From assembly GCA_023091665.1 (NCBI GenBank), contig JALJCQ010000003.1:1984001-2048000 (forward strand): a stretch of 64,000 bases of DNA. Reading direction: 5' to 3'. The stretch is from Pythium myriotylum. Taxonomy: Eukaryota > Oomycota > Peronosporomycetes > Pythiales > Pythiaceae. Below the pieces are notes generated by a model. It was given only the letters and a program-made list of their open reading frames with translations, searched no databases and was not told where the DNA came from. This document shows positions 48,999 to 60,521 of the stretch, in pieces; the first letter of the stretch is position 1; each line of letters begins with the position of its first letter. Both the position numbers and the translations under genes were made by a program.

Positions 48999-51056
48999 TT
49001 GCGGGCTTGGCGCGCCCGCTTATTCCAGAAACACACCAAACCTGATAAGATTTTGGAAAGACGAGCCAGTTCACGACGGGGCTCCCGACCGACCCGGAGC
49101 GACCGACCACTGCCAAAAAAACGATATTTTACCATCAACCTGTCAAGAACAAACAAAACCAACAAGATTGCGCTCGTCTGGTTGCATGCTGACGAGCTGA
49201 CGCGGCGGTGGAGACACGCGCGCGCGTGTTTCGACGAAGGGCCATGCCTGGGGGAACGGCCTCGCGTGGGGAAACGAATGGACAGCGCCACTGGAGCGAG
49301 CTTTCTATCGGCCACCTTTCGATCCCGTGGGTCCCAGAAAAAAGAATCGCCGAAGATCCCCCGCGCCGTGCCCTTTTCCTGGTCTCGACAGACCAGAGGT
49401 TGGTGCACAGATGTCGTCTTGTCGTGCTGCCCAACCCAACTACATTTTGGACCAATCGTTTTGTTGTTCCTTTCAGCCAATCCCCGTCCAGTATCCATCA
49501 CAGCAACCTTCGATTTTTTCTCGTTGTGGACCAGTCAGTCTTGCGGGGGAGAGAGTCGGAGGCTGACGCGCTCGACCAGATTTGATGAGGCTGCAGTTGC
49601 GGGCCAGCTGGTCGCCGACAATGCGACGATCTTGAAGTTGCCTCGCCCCGCGATGACCGCAAGGTCGGAATGTAGCCATCGACCAGCGTGGCCGATTGGG
49701 CCAGCAGCTGGCCTGGTTCAGTTTGCTCGAGTCGAGCACCTGGTGTTAACTGTCGACGGCCCAGGTGGCCATGGTACTCGGGGTCGTTTAACACGCGTCG
49801 CGACAATCGCGTTGGATTCCATCGGTCGGTTGGTTGGTTGGGACTACGAATCGAATCAGTCAACGCGCATTCGGAGGATCGGACCGAGCCGGTCGATCGC
49901 ACCGCTGCGGACGGGAGCAGTTTCTGTGTCGGGTCGATTGAAGGCTGCGAAATGTCCCACGTTGTGTCCCGGACTCGGTCCGCGTGCTGGATTCCTTCGC
50001 GGGGATGCAAAGGCGCGAGGATCATTAGCTTGTCTTCTTCGCACTGGCCCCAACTGCACGCCGGGCGCCCCGCGCCCAATTCTTTTGCGTGCCGCGAGAG
50101 CAGCTGGCGGGATCTCCAAACCGCCGCCGAGGACTAAAAATGGGACAGGCCACGTCCGCGATGATTGCAAACCGGCAACGTCTCTGCCGACGCCGCATCA
50201 GACTCGTCGCGCGCCACCTGTTTTCTTTTCGACTGTACTGTACTGGAGAGAACAGAGCCTCGGGGTCTCAGAAAAACCGACCCCAACAACAAAACAACAA
50301 GTGAGCAGCGTCGGGTCCATTTCCGTCCAAAGCGGCCACCACATGGCGTCCCCCAGCGGACGTATCGAGGGCTCCGGGTCCAGCCGGCGCGCGCGTGGCG
50401 GAGATCCGACCGCCGGATGGACGGCCTCGCTAGAGGAACGAACGCGCAGCTGGCGAGCTCTGTGGCTCACCAAGACGCGGGTCCGGAGGATTTGTGGGGA
50501 AGACGATTGGGACGAAAAAAAAACCAACACAAGGATCGGGCAGCTGAGCGCGGCGATTGCTCTTCTCCATGACGCGAGTCGCGGATTCATCCACCGGCAA
50601 AGCAAGAGAAGAAAACCAACCAACAACAAAACTGGTTTCGATAAACGACGATGTGTTTTGGATTCCTCCTCTCTCTCTCTCTCTCCCAGGATCCCTCGCT
50701 TTGTGTCCATTCTGTCAGCCACAGGAATCCGTCCGGCTCCGTCCACTGCTCTCCCTCTTCAACTCTCCTCCCACTCGACTCACTCGCCTCGCCTCGCCTC
50801 TCCATGCCGCGCACTTGAAGGTCCACCTGTTCTTCAACCAAGACCCGGAGTCCCCATCGCGAGAAGGGATTGTGTAGCCATTCGCGCGGATCTGAGTCAG
50901 TCGGGACAGTCCCGTACAGTACGTACAGTGGATGGCTCGACTCGGATCGGCAAGATCCGCCGCGTGAAAAGATCGGCCGGTCGCCGGGACGGCCGCGCAT
51001 GTCCCGCGTGCGGCTCGGAGCGGCTCCGTCCACAAGTCCAGCGCCCTCGCGACTGA
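48999..51056 (+). other. 685-codon open frame of uncertain coding status
   Basis: A 2058-base frame without stops; its first in-frame ATG is at 49278, which would give 592 residues. The translation is Arg/Ser/Thr/Pro-rich, low in order, with no domain, membrane segment or signal peptide recognised. Codon choice does not look like the GC3-rich neighbours, and shorter open frames occupy other frames and the opposite strand (for example 49498-50079 minus). Depletion of TA and hence of TAA/TAG could explain part of the openness. It could be an orphan gene or the leader of a neighbour. Confidence 0.25.
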
Positions 51057-51511
51057 GATCTGCGTTCATGCGCGAGGCGAGGCGGGTCGGACAGCAAAGC
51101 CCAACGCAGAAACAAGACACCGACTCAAACCACCAACGCAAACAGAAATAAAATATTCAACCCGGTCTATGCCAAAAAAAAAGCCCCCACGAAGAGGTCG
51201 GAGGTGTGTCGCGGGTCGTCACATCGTCGCGCAGTCTCCAAAGGCTCACCTTCGCCGGGTTTTCTTTTCGTTGCGTGGAAAGATTCGCACGCACTGTACT
51301 GCATCCGACAGAACAATATTGCCTCCTCGTCACGCATTCTTGTGGTCCACAAGAACCGCTCAATTCGTTCTTGAATTGCAGTAACCAACACTGTTTTAAA
51401 CTGTTCCGATTGCGGCCGCCGCTCGCTTCAACGTGATCAATCAACCTGAGCTCGTGAGCAGCTCCGCCGCCATCGGGCGTCGCTCATTCGCCTCGCGTCG
51501 CTCGCTCGCGC

Positions 51512-53142
51512 ATGCCGCCGCCGCCGCCGCCGCTCCGCCTCTTCGCGCTCCGCAGCGAGCGCGACCTCGACCGCGTCGCGGCGCTCGAGGCGGCCTCCTA
51601 CCCGCCCGACGAGGCCGCCTCGCCCGACAAGATCCGCTTCCGCCAGCAGCACGCCGGCGCCTTCTTCCTCGCGGCCTCGCTCGCGAGCGACACGGCCGAG
51701 AACCGCGTCGTCGGCTTTGTCAACGGCACGCTCGCGGCGGGCGAGGAGCTCACGGACGAGTCCATGAGCGAGCACGACCCGCGCGGCTCGACGCTCTGCA
51801 TCCACTCGGTCGTGGTCGACAGCGCACTGATGCGCCAAGGACTCGCCAGAGCCATGCTCAAGCAGTACGTGCGCGAGATGGTCGAGACGCAGCACCAGGT
51901 CAAGCGCATCGCGCTCATCTCCAAGGCGCACTTGGTCGGCTTCTACGTGAGCTGCGGGTTCACCGTGACGCGTCTCTCGCCCGTCGTGCACGGCAAAGAT
52001 CCGTGGTTTGAGCTCGTGCTCGACGCTGAAGCTGCGCGCCGCCTCGACGTCGTGCAGATCGACGCGTTCAGCTCGGAGATCTTCGATGGCAACCCCGCTG
52101 CAGTCGTCATCATGCCGCAGTCGCTGTATAAGAAGGAGGGCGTCGCCGCTTGGATGCTCAACGTCGCCAAGGAAAACAACCTCAGCGAGACCGCGTACCT
52201 CGCTCGCCACGCGCCCAGTGCCGATGACAAGGAAGGCATTGCCAACTACGATCTCCGGTGGTTCACGCCAGGTTTGTCAAGCTGCAAGTGTTTCGTTATC
52301 TTGTCTCTTGAAATGCTCATGTGGCTTCGTTATCTCAGGAACTGAGGTCTCTCTCTGTGGCCACGCAACGCTGTCTTCGGCCTTTGTGCTCTTCAACGAC
52401 GGCCACGTTCCGACCACAACTGCGATCCACTTTCACACGCTGTACGTTGAACTGCAAGCGCACGAGTCGCAATGCCGACGCTGAATTGTCTACTCGTGCT
52501 TCGTAGGAGCGGCGTCTTGGTTTGCACATTCGAGCAGGGAGCAGGTGGTAAGAACTGGATCACGATGGACTTCCCACTACGTGAGCTTGTCGCACCGGCG
52601 CCAGATCTCGCTCTTGATGTCCTGGCCAAGGGACTCAATGTCGCCGAGTCCGACTTTATTGCTGTGAAGCAAACGCAGACGAGCGATGTCCTTGTGCATA
52701 TTCCGACCGCGAAGTTCCCGTCAGTGAGTCCAAACTTCGATCTTCTCGCCAAGGTCGACGCTCGGTAAGTTGTTTTTGTTCTCTAGGAGGTGAAAGGAAG
52801 CAAAGTGGGACCTAAGTACCGGTATCCGTGTGTGTGTTTGGCTTCAGAGGCATCGTCGTCACTGCTGAGAAGGGCCCGAACGACCAGGGCGTGGACTTCC
52901 AGAGCCGATTCTTCGGCCCACGTGTCGGCGTTCCAGAAGACCCGGTTACGGGCAGCGCTCACTGCGCACTCGCTGGGTACTGGTCAGCGGTCTTGAAGAA
53001 GAACGTACTCTACGCGCATCAGGCGTGTCCGTTGCGAGGGGGTTACTTGAATCTGGAGCTTCCAGTCGATCGCCCGGATCGTGTGATCATCAAGGGTGAG
53101 GCCGTGGTCTCTCTTCGTGGGACGTTGCTTACCAGCCCTTAA
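51512..53142 (+). CDS. GNAT acetyltransferase fused to PhzF/PBLD-type isomerase
   Basis: Four exons (51512-52271, 52339-52441, 52507-52764, 52848-53142; introns of 67, 65 and 83 nt) encode 471 residues. Residues 1-170 are a GNAT N-acetyltransferase of the arylalkylamine type: AALEAASYPPDEAASPDKIR, then motif A HSVVVDSALMRQGLARAML, then FYVSCGFT. Residues about 180-471 are a PhzF-family protein: VVQIDAFSSEIFDGNPAAVV, the catalytic-glutamate motif NNLSETAYL, CGHATLSSAFVLF, and EDPVTGSAHCAL near the end. Both halves lie in one frame inside exon 1 with no stop or ATG-led break between them, so the fusion is direct. PhzF relatives isomerise small hydrophobic amines or acids; a joint acetylation-isomerisation pathway is an inference. 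Convergent with the next gene, 74 bp apart. Confidence 0.88.
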
Positions 53143-53216
53143 GCGAGCCCGAACTCGTCGTTACCACTGCTCTTCAAAGTGGATGGATACGAACAAAATA
53201 CATGGCTCAAATCGAG

Positions 53217-56051
53217 TTATTTTGCTCCGTTTGATTGCGTCCCGTTTGTTGAAGGAGTCGTCGGATCGTTCAAGCGTATCTGCCAGTCGTTTTGCGGTGG
53301 AGTGTATTTGTCCATTCTCTCCAACTTGTCGGCGATGGTCTCATTGTCCCCGCTATACCGAAGCTGGATCATGATGGCATCGTGCTCGACACATTCCACT
53401 GTGGCGTCTAAGAATGACGTAAACCTTTGTCCATCAGCGGCCTCTGCGATCTGTAGCAAACTCCTGTAAATGAGCTCGTGCGATTTCGCTCCTTCTCGAC
53501 TCGTGACCACAATCGCGGGCTGCACATACGGCTTGTGATTGATTGTCACTGTCACCCGATAGCTTCCACGCGCTCGAAGTGTGACCATGGTTGGCTGGGC
53601 ATCTGCGGCACGAACGGAACAACGTCCTTCGTTCGTCTCGATAATTTTCTTCCACGGGATCCCGAAAGGATCGTCGGAATCAGTCCTAGGTAGACGACTG
53701 GCAAAAGTAAACATTGTTGACATCCAGCCGTCTTGAGCATGGAAACAGAGGTAACTGCTTCCTGTAGTCGGCGTTGTCGTCTTCGCTTGAGCAGTTACCG
53801 CTGTTGATGGTGGCGCAACTGGTGGTGGACTAGGTGGGTAACATCGCGGTGCGGCAATGGTCCTTAACTGCTTTAGGGGCCGACGCGACGCCATACTGTC
53901 TTGAAATTTCTGTAATTTTGTGTGACGCTTCTGTTGCGGGGACGCGGACGCTTGTGTTGGAGCAACGTTTCCTCGACTGCTTTGCGGGGTTGGTGGTCGA
54001 GGAGCCGCTGTAGGCGGGGTCGCTGCAGGTTCTGGCTGCCGTTGAGACTCCAGAGCCTTGCGAGTTTTCTGGTACTCTTGCTCCAACTGGTTGTGCTGTC
54101 GCTTAAACGCCTCAAGGTCACGGAGTGTACCTTGGAGCTTGAGCTCCGAGATCCGTAACTGCTGTCTGGCCTCGGCTAATTCTCGTTTGTGTTGGTCTTT
54201 GAGAACCTCAAGCTCGTGGCGAGATGAGTTCAACGCAGTCTGGACAATGTGGAGTTCCTCTCTGGCATTGGAAAGCTCGCTGAGTAGAGATTCAACGCGA
54301 TAGCTCTCAGCCACACGTGCCATGGGGAATAAATGGCGCCACTGAAAGATTCCTGTCTTGGGGTAGATCAGCACGACGCAGTCGCCCGCTGATTCGTCTC
54401 TTTCGAAAATAATCTCGGTATCTTGGCTACCGCCATCGCTATCCTGTTGTGACTCCAGCACCTTCGGCGGAGCGACGGTGATGGATGAGCTGATGGCGAT
54501 CAGCGACGTGTAAACGGCCTGGTACAGAGGCATAGCTGGGAGTTTTGTCGCGGGGTCATCACATAGTTCTCTAATATCGGAAAAAGTGAATATCCTACAC
54601 AGACACACGTGAGCAAGATCGAAGATTGTCATAGTACAAGGTGAGGTGACGGCGTACCACTGCTGATGAGACGTGCGCTCTTCCATTCGTATTGTTGTTT
54701 CGTCGGTTTCTACCACCTTGGTGATAATGACGTGGTACTTCTCGTTTGGACGCGCGGGGAACACGGCATCTACGACCTCGAGCAACGTTTCGATGGTTGA
54801 AGACTTGCCAGGCGCAGGTGTGGTATCGTGGGAAGACGTAACCGAAGAACCATTCGTCTCTACGACTGGTGACGCACTCAGCGGTACTTCTTCTTTGACA
54901 GTTGCATCGAAGTCGGACCCAAGACCGTGGGCGGCCTTCGCCTTCTCGGTTGCTTGGGAGTGAGTGTGGATGTGGTTCACATGTCGATCGGCGGCTCGAG
55001 TTGGCGAAGCTGGCGGGGTCTTCTTTGCTTTCTTCGGTGGACGAGGTGGAGACTCTTCTTCATAGATGCGCACGCGCTCAAAGAGCATGCCACGCGGGGG
55101 CGACTTGGACTTGGCCGCCACCATCACCTTGGGCGCATACAACTTCTGCTTCTTCTTCGTTCTCGTTTTCAGTAGTGGTCGCTTGGACTTTTTAGACGTC
55201 TCGGTCGACGCCTCGCTGTGAGCCGTGGCGTCACTTGCTGCCGTGCCGACGCTCTCGTCGTCTGGATCCCTATCAACGCCATTGTCTTGATCCTCGTCCT
55301 GATCGCCTTCGTCCGTTTCCACGATCGGCGCTACTTTCCGCTTGCCTTTCCCCCGGATCGTCGGTCTGGCTGCCTCGTCCGTGTCATTATCGTCCAAGTC
55401 GATGCAAATGGCGTCGTCCGCGTGGCGGCCTTTGCTTGGATGCGTCGCTGGCCACTGACGTCGAGCCGGTACCGTCGCCTGCCGGCGCATGGTCGTCGAG
55501 CCTCCGTTCTCTTGCTTCACCTCGGTCTTGACACCAGCACTGTCACTCGCTCCATTCATCGCACTCTGGTTCATCGTCGACGACGAGCCGCCGTTCTCGC
55601 CCACAGCCACGCTCGGCTCCTCTCGCCCGTCGTCGCCAAAGAGCTTGATATCCACGGCGTAGCGACAGAGCGCCGCCTCGCCGTAAAAATAGTCGACGCC
55701 TTCGACGCCACGCTCGAGGTCTTTGCCGGGTTTGATGTAGAAGTGGTCGTAGTCGAGCGGCCGGCCCTTGGCCGCGCGCCAGCCTTCGCGCCGGAAGTGC
55801 TTCCAGACGCGCGAGAAGCGGTACTCGCCCACTGAGAGATCTACAGGAAGAAGAAGAAGAAAAAGACCAAGTGGTCAACGCGAGCTCGTTCTTGCGAGAC
55901 GGCTCCTGACGGCTCCCGGGCGCCGCGAGACGCGAGCGACGGCGCGTTCGAACCGCGAGAACGTACCCTGTCGCGTCATGTTGCTCTGCGCGAGGTCCTC
56001 GTCCACGTTGCCCGTGCGCAGGGGCTTGCCGGCGAGCGACGTGCGCGCCAT
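53217..56051 (-). CDS. Large coiled-coil protein with oomycete W/KPG/GVDYF.GE domain
   Basis: Two exons, 56051-55967 and 55840-53217 (126-nt intron), encode 902 residues. Exon 1 (MARTSLAGKPLRTGNVDEDL) joins to DLSVGEYRFSRVWKHFRREG. Residues about 33-90 form a domain seen in many oomycete proteins: VWKHFRREGWRAAKGRPLDY, then YIKPGKDLERGVEGVDYFYG and EAALCRYA. An acidic and Lys/Arg-rich disordered region follows (DEGDQDEDQDNG; KKSKRPLLKTRTKKKQK, a likely nuclear signal). A coiled coil lies near 560-640 (HELEVLKDQHKRELAEARQQ) and a conserved-looking C-terminal part near 730-880. Nuclear location is inferred from basic clusters. I do not know its function; chromatin or RNA work would fit the layout but is unsupported. 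Confidence 0.82.
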
Positions 56052-57183
56052 TGAGGATCCCGGTCGGTTTCCCTCCGTTTTCAACCTCGGTGTACACCAC
56101 ACCAGAAAAGTCACTTTCGGGCCGAAATGAATTATAATTCGAACGCGAATTATAATTTCCTCGCATGTGAACGCACTCGGGGTCGTTCAAGAATGAACGC
56201 AGCGTATACATATCGTGGCGCCATAGAGGCTGATTTCACCATATTCGAAATGGCTTTGGGACACGAGGCGTTATTGGAGCGAGTCTCACGGGGCTGAACG
56301 AGAAGGGCGCCCTCGAGAGCGTTTTCGTTCAAATGAAAGATCCACTTTTCATTTCGCAGATGCAAACTTGCTACTGCAAATGCGTTCTGGTCCAGCGCTA
56401 AGGGAGAATAGCCAAAAATACTGACGGATTCGACCGTCGCAAGCAGGTTCCCGCGAACAAACCACCATCGCAAAACAACAACAACAACAAAACAAAAAAA
56501 GCTCACTTTAGACATGAGCCTGGCGCTTTAAAATTAGTTTTTGGTAAAATACGAACTACTTCTCGTTTCACCACAGGGGGGATCGTCGGTTGTTCACGAC
56601 TCTCCCAACGCTGCAAGTCGCCACGACCACGCCTCGATAACAAGCAAAGCCGTGCCACCCATGAAACCTCGCCCCTCAGTCGGTACGGCGTGGGGTAGCA
56701 GGGATTTATCCCGATTCTCTCGCTAGTCTAGAAAAGTGCGTTCTCCTGAATACCTACTACTCAAGTTGGGTCCGCCGCCCCAGCTAATCGGCTTGGCATA
56801 GCTGGAACTTGCATTGGGAATCCTAAAAACAGCGGTAACGGCTGGTAAGGATGAGAGAGCACGCGTCAGCCACTTGAAACGAACGTGGATCCAATACAGT
56901 CGCCTCTGATGTATACTGCGATCTTGCGGCCGATCAGTACTAATCCCGCCTCCGGAAATAGCATCACATGGGTCCCATATCTTTATACACTCAGGATGAG
57001 CACCATAAAGATATGGGACAGGATATCGTAGCTGGTTGACGCGATGATGGTCCACTCTAGCGATCAGGCTCGAGAGACAGAGAACCTCACCACTCCCACT
57101 CAGATATTCGCTGCCTCGGCACTGTGCTTGGTACACATCGAGTAAAACACGCAATCGCAGCTTGACCTCGGAACCCAGCAGCC
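56052..57183. other. Intergenic region upstream of the 735-residue membrane protein
   Basis: About 1.1 kb between two divergent genes. It contains a CAACAACAACAA-rich stretch near 56470-56490 and a perfect inverted repeat at 56972-57019. Small open frames show no domains. No tRNA or 5S gene was recognised. Confidence 0.5.
56972..57019. repeat. Perfect 15-bp inverted repeat (hairpin) with 18-base loop
   Basis: GTCCCATATCTTTAT at 56972-56986 is the exact reverse complement of ATAAAGATATGGGAC at 57005-57019. The structure lies about 165 bp before the ATG at 57184. It could be an operator for a dimeric protein, a transcribed hairpin, or the remnant of a small inverted-repeat element. Confidence 0.9.
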
Positions 57184-59391
57184 ATGGGCGGCCGTCCGCC
57201 CTTCACAGTTCGCAAGATCATTTTGCTCACGATCAACCTGGCGTCCACGCTTCTCACGCTTCTCACTGGCTTGCGTGAAAACCCAGTCATCGTCTTCGTC
57301 ACGGGGCGCTATGACCACATCCGCGCACGGCTCATGGGTGGCACTATCAATTACGACAATCTCCGTGACGACACGATCCCCAAGGACATGCTGCCCGACC
57401 TCAAGAAAGTCGGCGAGAATTACCGTCTCATCTCGTCACCGCGGCGGAGTCCGGAGAACCTGGGCGAAGACCGCTCGACGTGCATGTATGTCAACTCACT
57501 CAACGCATCGATGTACGCTCTCCGGTACGATGACTTGTACGGGAAGGGTGCGCGCCGAGCGCAGATCTTCATGCACAGCATCTCGGCCCCGCAGTGCCAA
57601 GTACTCAACGTCAAGCCCGATTGGTATGAAGAAGAATGCGTTTCCATGCTAGGTGGAGGTAACGCGACGCTCTGCCACCGATACATTCTTGAGCATTTCA
57701 GCGAGATTCGGGATGACTACACTCGGCAAGTAGGTATCCAGGGTGGTTTTGGTATGATTGGCGTGCCGATGCTCAAGTGTCCAGGACGAGCCGTGAGTGA
57801 ATTCTTTTACTACACGGACCTCGTGGTGGAGCAGCAGTACTGGTCGGGCGGCAGCTACCACGTCGAGATTCAGAGCAGCAAATGCAACGCCGTACCACTT
57901 GTACGAGACAACGAGTGGAAGTGGAGCCTCTTTCAGGTGAACCGTACCGACTACGCGGCAAACGTCGTGACTGCGATCGATAGCTCAGGCTGGTTTGTCG
58001 CGGTAGTGACAACGCTCTACGGGATCGTGACTATCGTGCTGATCTTCCACGGCGCAATGGCTACGATCTTGCGGCTGCGGGCTGTGCGGTATCTTCCAGA
58101 GGCTGTGCGGTTCACGAGAGAATGGCGTGTGCTCAAGTACATCTTCCCGTTCATGAGCGCGGCACGTGCGGTGACCGAGGATGCAAACCGCATCATAACT
58201 TTCAAGGGTTCGCTTTTCATGGCCTCAGACGTCTGGATGAATCATTGGCTCTACATCATGTTGAGTATCCTTGACTCCGTCGCAAGCATCCGAGCCATGT
58301 ACATGGTGCTCGAGATGGGCACCTGGATGCTCACGATGAAGCTCAACTTTGAGAATTTTCTCTTCATGTGCTCGGCACTCACGCGCATTACTTGGTTGCT
58401 TTGCGCCGTCCACACGATGCTTCGCCACGGGCTCAAAATCATGCTGCGAAGTGTCAAGATGCTCAAGTTTTTCAAGCCGGGCTTCATCGAACGCGTCGAG
58501 TGGTTCATCGACGCGTGGGCGCTCTTCATGAGCTACAAAATCTACTCAATGCTCGTCTGCATCTTGTCCGTGATCAGTCTCAAGATTCGCGGCACGACGT
58601 CGCTCATGAAAGAAGACAGTCGAGGTGTACTCACGGTCTTCGGTGGTGAGCCAGACATCACGCAGTTCTGGGGCAACGAGATCATGTGCGACGCGATCGC
58701 GATTGTCCCGATCGTGATGGCCACTGGACTCGTGCTGAGCTTCCTTATCCTGCAGACCAAGTTTCGCCACATCACACAGAACGGTGTGATCCGACTTCTC
58801 CAGGAGCGGTACATCGTCGTGGGCTGGGACGTCTTCGTGACGATCGAGGCGCTCGGCATCGATCCCTTCAACTCGGAGCTCGTGGGCGACGATGGCATCT
58901 GCCGCACGAACTGCTCGCTCGGCGCGATCCTTCAGCAGTTCTACACGTCGGGCCTCAGCGGCTGCGTGAACCTGGCAGCCGACTACTTGTTCCTTGAGAA
59001 CGGCTTCTCCCAGGAGCCGATCAAGTTCCGGTACCCCGTGAAGCGAGCAATAGCGATGGACCTCTGCAAGACCCAGCGCTACAGCACTGTGTCGGTGAAA
59101 GCGACGGTCGATGACGCTGTCGCGGCGTCTACGAGGCGGAAGGACGGCATCGACGAGACCAAGACGTCGACGTTACTGGCATCCAAGAGCCTCTTCGAGC
59201 GCCCCCTCAAGATCGTGAGCGAAGGCTACGCGGGCAAGATCATCTTCGTGGACGAGAACCACCCGGGCCGAGTGGTCAAGACGCCCGGGTCCATGCTCAT
59301 GGAGTACGAAGTCGAGGATGCGCTTTCGAACATGTCGATCATGGACATCAAGCCGCTGCTGGGCAACGAGAAGAAGCTCCATATCCACTGA
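57184..59391 (+). CDS. Orphan multi-pass membrane protein, 735 residues
   Basis: A single-exon gene starting MGGRPPFTVRKIILLTINLA, where a hydrophobic segment near residues 10-30 could be a signal anchor. It is followed by a large, probably extracytoplasmic domain (about 30-250) with several cysteines (CQVLNVKPDWYEEECVSML, LCHRYI, LKCPGR) and N-glycosylation sites (NAS, NAT, NRT). At least six membrane segments follow (WFVAVVTTLYGIVTIVLIFH, IYSMLVCILSVISLKI, IAIVPIVMATGLVLSFLIL). The C-terminal 150 residues are cytosolic-looking, ending KPLLGNEKKLHIH. It resembles large oomycete-specific surface or transport proteins, but I recognise no named family. High GC codon use and an intact frame argue for a working gene. 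Confidence 0.85.
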   Translation: MGGRPPFTVRKIILLTINLASTLLTLLTGLRENPVIVFVTGRYDHIRARLMGGTINYDNLRDDTIPKDMLPDLKKVGENYRLISSPRRSPENLGEDRSTCMYVNSLNASMYALRYDDLYGKGARRAQIFMHSISAPQCQVLNVKPDWYEEECVSMLGGGNATLCHRYILEHFSEIRDDYTRQVGIQGGFGMIGVPMLKCPGRAVSEFFYYTDLVVEQQYWSGGSYHVEIQSSKCNAVPLVRDNEWKWSLFQVNRTDYAANVVTAIDSSGWFVAVVTTLYGIVTIVLIFHGAMATILRLRAVRYLPEAVRFTREWRVLKYIFPFMSAARAVTEDANRIITFKGSLFMASDVWMNHWLYIMLSILDSVASIRAMYMVLEMGTWMLTMKLNFENFLFMCSALTRITWLLCAVHTMLRHGLKIMLRSVKMLKFFKPGFIERVEWFIDAWALFMSYKIYSMLVCILSVISLKIRGTTSLMKEDSRGVLTVFGGEPDITQFWGNEIMCDAIAIVPIVMATGLVLSFLILQTKFRHITQNGVIRLLQERYIVVGWDVFVTIEALGIDPFNSELVGDDGICRTNCSLGAILQQFYTSGLSGCVNLAADYLFLENGFSQEPIKFRYPVKRAIAMDLCKTQRYSTVSVKATVDDAVAASTRRKDGIDETKTSTLLASKSLFERPLKIVSEGYAGKIIFVDENHPGRVVKTPGSMLMEYEVEDALSNMSIMDIKPLLGNEKKLHIH

Positions 59392-60264
59392 GAGTGCGTA
59401 TGACCACCATCAATGAAAGAGAGCCGCCCACTAATGCACGTCTTCTTCTCTCGCGGAGACGTTCTTGGACGTTGTGTTTGATGGGGTCTCCACTGGTTTC
59501 CGATGAGAGCTCCTGACGCTTCTAGATCGCCAACCGACTCGAACGACGGCTCATTCGAACCGCACGGAATCGCTCTTTCGTCTGGTAGTGATTTGAGCGA
59601 TGCTCTCGTCCATGGCGCTGCATGCGCACGGCGTTTACCCGACGTCGGCACCATTTGCCTTGAGAGATGCAGTCTTTTTGATTCCTCACTCCCCACAGGA
59701 TCTGTTCGTGTGGGCCACACAAGAATGCACTTCAACTTCGTACTTTATAGAACCTACACAGTAGCAGTATCAGTCACTCGCACTTAGTGAGTGTTCGACG
59801 GTGGGAACGTGCAGGCAACGTTCCTTCGGTTCGACGTTGAAGCTGATTTCCCACGGAACCAAAATGCTTGGCTGTGGATCCATTTCGAGGATCGCACTGT
59901 ATCTTCGCTCGCCCGTACCGTAAATTACGTGGTGTTCCGGACGTCGGGATCGGTTTGACCAAAGAACGGTTCTGCGGCGACTTATTTTCCACGTTCAATT
60001 CAGTTCCGACCACGACGGCTCTGGAGCGAGCACGCGGTTGAATCTCGACAAGATCCCCGCGTCGACGGCGCCAAACGTCAAGTTGGCAGCTAGATGACTC
60101 TTCTATCTACGTAGATCCTCCTTCCCTCCCCCATCCACCTCATCCAGGTCCGGCGCCCACTTCTCACCCGGATGAGGCTTTCTGCGATCGTAGACGACGG
60201 CGTGTCCATTGAGAGACAACGCCAACACAGAACGAACGAAGTGAGGCCAGCGTGTACAGTACCA

Positions 60265-60266
<2 letters not shown>

Positions 60267-60295
<29 letters not shown>
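60267..60295. repeat. (AG)14 microsatellite
   Basis: About fourteen AG units in a row, in the long upstream region of bHLH paralogue B. Confidence 0.92.
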
Positions 60296-60298
<3 letters not shown>

Positions 60299-60504
60299 GT
60301 GAGCGTGCATGCACGAGCACGGCCAGCAAGGGCGACGCGAACTAGAAATGCCAGAGGGTGAGGTCGGTGTATGGGAATGGCTTGCCGTGTTCAGCCCAGC
60401 GGCGCGTCACGCGGATTGCTAAACACTCGCTGATTGGTGGAAATGGAGCTCTCCGTCTCACCCAATCAGGAAAGGGCGAACAACACTCAGCAGAAGAGTC
60501 GGGT

Positions 60505-60521
60505 GGGGGGGGGGGGGGGGG
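60505..60521. repeat. Poly-G tract of 17 bases
   Basis: Seventeen G in a row, preceded by GGGT and followed by CGG. It lies in the upstream region of bHLH paralogue B and is a likely slippage or assembly-sensitive site. Confidence 0.92.

Larger units (their letters stand above)
48551..51511. other. Long intergenic region upstream of bHLH paralogue A
   Basis: About 3 kb between the divergent bHLH and GNAT-PhzF genes, far longer than other spacers here. It begins with a polypurine tract, is GC-rich with few TA dinucleotides, has A-rich runs (49113, 50515, 51172) and contains a 2-kb stop-free frame listed separately. No conserved domain was recognised. Long promoters or untranslated leaders for the two flanking genes are plausible. 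Confidence 0.5.
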
